Positions 16,391-18,262 of a DNA stretch of 18,262 nt are shown here, one piece after another. Below the pieces are notes generated by a model, which was not told the DNA's origin, did no database searches, and saw only the letters and a program-made list of their open reading frames with translations. The position numbers were made by a program, and so were the translations under genes. Origin of the DNA: Flavobacteriaceae bacterium UBA6231 (GTDB lineage Bacteria; Bacteroidota; Bacteroidia; Flavobacteriales; Flavobacteriaceae); NCBI GenBank assembly GCA_002441545.1, contig DJWL01000053.1, forward strand, positions 475-18,736. Direction: 5' to 3'. How positions within the stretch are numbered: the first letter of the stretch is position 1; each line of letters begins with the position of its first letter.

Positions 16391-16596
16391 TAAATATTAT
16401 TAACTCGTTGGGTGTAATTGCAAAAGAGAGAGTGTTAGTTAACCTTTACAATTCCGACAGCGGAGGAATCTCATAAAATGATTAAATAATGTGATTTTTC
16501 ATACTTCGAAATGACAAAATTGACTAATCTGATATGTTATAAATAAAAATTTAGATAGCTTAAACTAATTTCACCCAACGGGTTAAATATTATTAA
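16391..16596. mobile_element. MITE-like element with imperfect terminal inverted repeats and 13-bp flanking direct repeats
   Basis: TTAACTCGTTGGGTGTAATT (16400-16419) and the reverse complement of 16567-16586 (TTAACCCGTTGGGTGAAATT) match at 18 of 20 positions, including the 9-mer CGTTGGGTG. Immediately outside and partly overlapping, TAAATATTATTAA occurs as an exact direct repeat at 16391-16403 and 16584-16596, as a target-site duplication would. The interior is about 150 bp, non-coding, and contains a GC-richer imperfect palindrome. No transposase is encoded, so any movement would need one supplied in trans. AT-richness weakens the direct repeat as independent evidence, but its placement at both ends is hard to ascribe to chance. 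Confidence 0.55.
16449..16522. repeat. REP-like imperfect palindrome inside the MITE-like element
   Basis: The left half CAATTCCGACAGCGGAGGAA, continuing to TCTCAT, is partly complementary to the right half, which reads on the minus strand CAATTTTGTCATTTCGAAGT and on to CACAT. The AT-rich centre lies at about 16475-16488. Sequences of the kind 'GTCATTTCGA ... GAGATTCCTCC' are, as I recall, common as dispersed palindromic repeats in flavobacterial genomes. The core is clearly GC-richer than the surrounding spacer. Confidence 0.45.
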
Positions 16597-16662
16597 TATT
16601 AGATGATATAAAATTTGTTTTAATAAATTTACAGCGAAATGAATCTTAAGAAAAACATCTAA

Positions 16663-17691
16663 ATGAAAATACTAGTAACTGGAGCAGCAGGCTTTATTGG
16701 TTTTCATGTTGCTAAGCAACTATTAAAAAGAGGGTATCAAGTAATTGGTATTGATAATCTAAATGATTATTACGATACAAATTTAAAATACTCAAGATTG
16801 AATGAACTAGGAATAAAGAGAAATGAAGCCGAAGTTTATAATAAATATTGCACAAGTGGAAAGGATAAAAACTTCTTGTTTGTCAGAATGCCTATTGAAG
16901 ATCGTGAAGAACTTCCAAAATTATTCAACAGTAACAATATTGACATTGTTTGTAATTTAGCAGCTCAAGCTGGAGTTCGTTACAGTATAGAAAACCCAGA
17001 AACCTATATAGATAGCAATATTGTAGGGTTTTTAAATGTTTTAGAATGTTGCAGACACCATAATATAAAACATTTGGTTTATGCTAGCAGCTCAAGTGTT
17101 TATGGGCTAAACAAGAAAGTTCCTTTTTCAACTGATGACAATGTAGATCATCCTATTAGTTTATATGCCGCAACAAAAAAAAGCAATGAATTAATGGCGC
17201 ATACATATAGCCATTTATTCAAAATCCCAACAACAGGGTTACGGTTTTTTACTGTTTATGGTCCTTGGGGAAGACCAGACATGGCTATGTTTCTATTTAC
17301 AGATGCCATTCTCAAAAATAAACCAATTAAAGTTTTTAATCATGGTCAGATGGAACGTGATTTTACTTATATAGATGATATTGTAGAAGGTGTTGTTCGT
17401 ATTTTAATTAAAGATCCTGTTGAACGTGTTAAAAATGAAGATTTCTATAAAATTTACAATATTGGCAATAACAATTCTGTAAAGTTGTCGGAGTTTATTA
17501 AGGAAATTGAAGTTAATCTTGGTAAGGAAGCAAAAAAAACCATGTTACCCATGCAACCTGGCGATGTAGAAAAAACATGGGCAAATGTTGATCAATTAAT
17601 TAAAGACTATGATTACAGTCCAAATACACCTGTAAAAGAAGGTGTGAAATTATTTATAGATTGGTTTAAAATATATCATAAAATAAAATAG
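16663..17691 (+). CDS. UDP-glucuronate 4-epimerase (NAD-dependent epimerase/dehydratase)
   Basis: 342 residues, the normal length for CapI/LspL-type enzymes that interconvert UDP-glucuronate and UDP-galacturonate in the cytoplasm. The Rossmann motif VTGAAGFIG is at 5-13. GIDNLNDYYDTNLKYSRL (29-46) is the signature separating this group from GalE. The NLAAQAGVRYSIENP motif is at 98-112. The catalytic Ser-Tyr-Lys is in ASSSSVYG (141-148) and Y168-AATK-K172, followed by FFTVYGPWGRPDMA. It provides a uronic acid for an acidic polymer. It is divergent from the aminotransferase operon across 728 bp and 191 bp ahead of a UDP-sugar dehydrogenase gene. GalE-like activity is a less likely alternative. 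Confidence 0.92.
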   Translation: MKILVTGAAGFIGFHVAKQLLKRGYQVIGIDNLNDYYDTNLKYSRLNELGIKRNEAEVYNKYCTSGKDKNFLFVRMPIEDREELPKLFNSNNIDIVCNLAAQAGVRYSIENPETYIDSNIVGFLNVLECCRHHNIKHLVYASSSSVYGLNKKVPFSTDDNVDHPISLYAATKKSNELMAHTYSHLFKIPTTGLRFFTVYGPWGRPDMAMFLFTDAILKNKPIKVFNHGQMERDFTYIDDIVEGVVRILIKDPVERVKNEDFYKIYNIGNNNSVKLSEFIKEIEVNLGKEAKKTMLPMQPGDVEKTWANVDQLIKDYDYSPNTPVKEGVKLFIDWFKIYHKIK

Positions 17692-17741
17692 AGCTAATAA
17701 TTTCCGTTAATCGTAAAAATCAATAACTTAATATAATATTC

Positions 17742-17753
17742 CCCTTACATTAA
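17742..17753 (+). repeat. 12-bp direct repeat, copy 1
   Basis: CCCTTACATTAA occurs here and again at 17777-17788, 35 bp apart in the same orientation, in the spacer between the epimerase and dehydrogenase genes. The C-rich start stands out from the AT-rich background. Paired regulator-binding sites are one reading. Confidence 0.45.
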
Positions 17754-17776
17754 TATTAATTTCACATATTTGTTCT

Positions 17777-17788
17777 CCCTTACATTAA
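17777..17788 (+). repeat. 12-bp direct repeat, copy 2
   Basis: Second exact copy of CCCTTACATTAA, preceded like the first by a pyrimidine-rich stretch. The next gene begins 94 bp downstream. Confidence 0.45.
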
Positions 17789-17801
17789 AATCCAAATCTA
17801 A

Positions 17802-17870
17802 ATGATGAAATATCTATTAAAAATTTTACTACAAGTTGTTTTCAAATTGATTCAGATCATAAATAATTAA
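17802..17870 (+). CDS. Possible 22-codon hydrophobic leader peptide (speculative)
   Basis: ATG-ATG start and TAA stop enclose 22 codons beginning MMKYLLKILLQVVFKL, a mostly hydrophobic helix with regularly spaced lysines and ending in two Asn. It lies 12 bp before the dehydrogenase start, so it could be an upstream leader affecting that gene or a tiny membrane peptide. Short hydrophobic frames are common by chance in AT-rich DNA, and there is no independent support. Confidence 0.18.
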   Translation: MMKYLLKILLQVVFKLIQIINN

Positions 17871-17882
17871 TAAAAGGTATTA

Positions 17883-18262
17883 ATGAAAAGTAATAAAATT
17901 GCTGTTATTGGATTAGGATATGTAGGGTTACCACTTGCACGTTTGTTTGCTACAAAATATAATGTGATTGGTTTCGATATTAATCAAAAACGAATTGACC
18001 AATTAAAAACAGGGATTGATATTACTTTGGAGATTGAAAAAGAGTTACTAATACCTATATTAAAAAAAACACCTAATGATTCTTCTGGATTATTTTGTAC
18101 TTCAAATGTAGAAGATATAAAAACATGTAACTACTATATCATTACAGTTCCAACACCAGTTGATAAAAACAACAAACCTAACCTTAACCATTTATTAAAA
18201 TCTAGTGAAACTGTTTCCAAAGTATTAAAAAAAGGAGATATAGTTATTTATGAATCTACAGT
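17883..18262 (+). CDS. UDP-sugar 6-dehydrogenase (UDP-GlcNAc/GalNAc type, TviB/WbpA-like), 3' end cut by window edge
   Basis: 126 complete codons of the N-terminal NAD-binding domain before the right edge. MKSNKIAVIGLGYVGLPLA has the GLGYVG Rossmann motif at 10-15. It is followed by the NAD-ribose acidic residue D32 in GFDINQKRIDQL and the TLEIEKELL stretch (48-56), typical of the UDP-HexNAc branch (TviB, WbpO, WecC relatives) rather than UDP-glucose dehydrogenase. ITVPTPVD (87-94) is the second conserved motif. The enzyme oxidises C6 of a UDP-HexNAc to the uronate, feeding acidic sugar into the polymer. The catalytic cysteine lies beyond the window, so substrate choice is uncertain. AAAAGG 5 nt before the ATG is one of the few plausible Shine-Dalgarno sequences here. 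Confidence 0.9.
   Translation, partial: MKSNKIAVIGLGYVGLPLARLFATKYNVIGFDINQKRIDQLKTGIDITLEIEKELLIPILKKTPNDSSGLFCTSNVEDIKTCNYYIITVPTPVDKNNKPNLNHLLKSSETVSKVLKKGDIVIYEST

Noticed and set aside
15935..16662. CRISPR array or tRNA in the long spacer
   Set aside because: No regularly spaced repeat series and no cloverleaf-like segment; the repeats present are two-copy or inverted.

Overview
The window looks like chromosomal DNA from a marine-type member of the Flavobacteriaceae (phylum Bacteroidota). The basis is the very low GC content, the near absence of strong Shine-Dalgarno sequences, a TonB-dependent receptor of the Bacteroidota carboxypeptidase-regulatory-like/plug/barrel type, a Bacteroidota-style alanine dehydrogenase, and a Wza-Wzc/CpsB surface polysaccharide gene set. 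Assignment below family level is not possible from the sequence alone.

Layout. (1) 1-2309, minus: a large outer-membrane TonB-dependent receptor, cut by the left edge. (2) 2500-5868, plus: alanine dehydrogenase, a small membrane-anchored protein, a PglC-type phosphoglycosyl transferase and a soluble FlaA1/CapD-type sugar-nucleotide dehydratase. (3) 5873-7048, minus: proline dehydrogenase, convergent with the dehydratase and divergent from aroB. (4) 7224-9630, plus: 3-dehydroquinate synthase, a small acidic conserved protein, and a PHP-type (CpsB/YwqE) protein tyrosine phosphatase. (5) 15934 down to 9619, minus: a tightly coupled operon of sugar aminotransferase (PglE-like), full-length membrane 4,6-dehydratase (PglF/WbpM-like), Wza-like export lipoprotein and Wzc-like tyrosine kinase/co-polymerase. 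Junctions are a 4-nt overlap, a 1-nt overlap and a 12-nt gap. (6) 15935-16662: a 728-bp gene-free divergent region holding dyads, a 13-bp direct repeat and a MITE-like element at about 16391-16596. (7) 16663 to the right edge, plus: UDP-glucuronate 4-epimerase, a 191-bp spacer, and the start of a UDP-sugar 6-dehydrogenase, probably the beginning of the rest of the capsule/O-antigen locus.

How the genes fit together. The dehydratase plus aminotransferase pair can make a UDP-4-amino-4,6-dideoxy-HexNAc of the bacillosamine-precursor type. The PglC-type transferase would place the first sugar phosphate on undecaprenyl phosphate. The epimerase and dehydrogenase supply hexuronic acids, so the polymer is probably acidic. 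Wza and Wzc export and control polymerisation, and the convergent PHP phosphatase is the expected antagonist of the Wzc tyrosine kinase. No polymerase, flippase or glycosyltransferase other than the initiating enzyme lies in the window; they are expected further right.

No clearly new defence or mobile system is visible. The most unusual items are the MITE-like element, several perfect dyads at gene starts, a terminator hairpin embedded in the kinase coding end, the soluble dehydratase paralogue, and an alanine dehydrogenase whose usual active-site histidine is glutamine.
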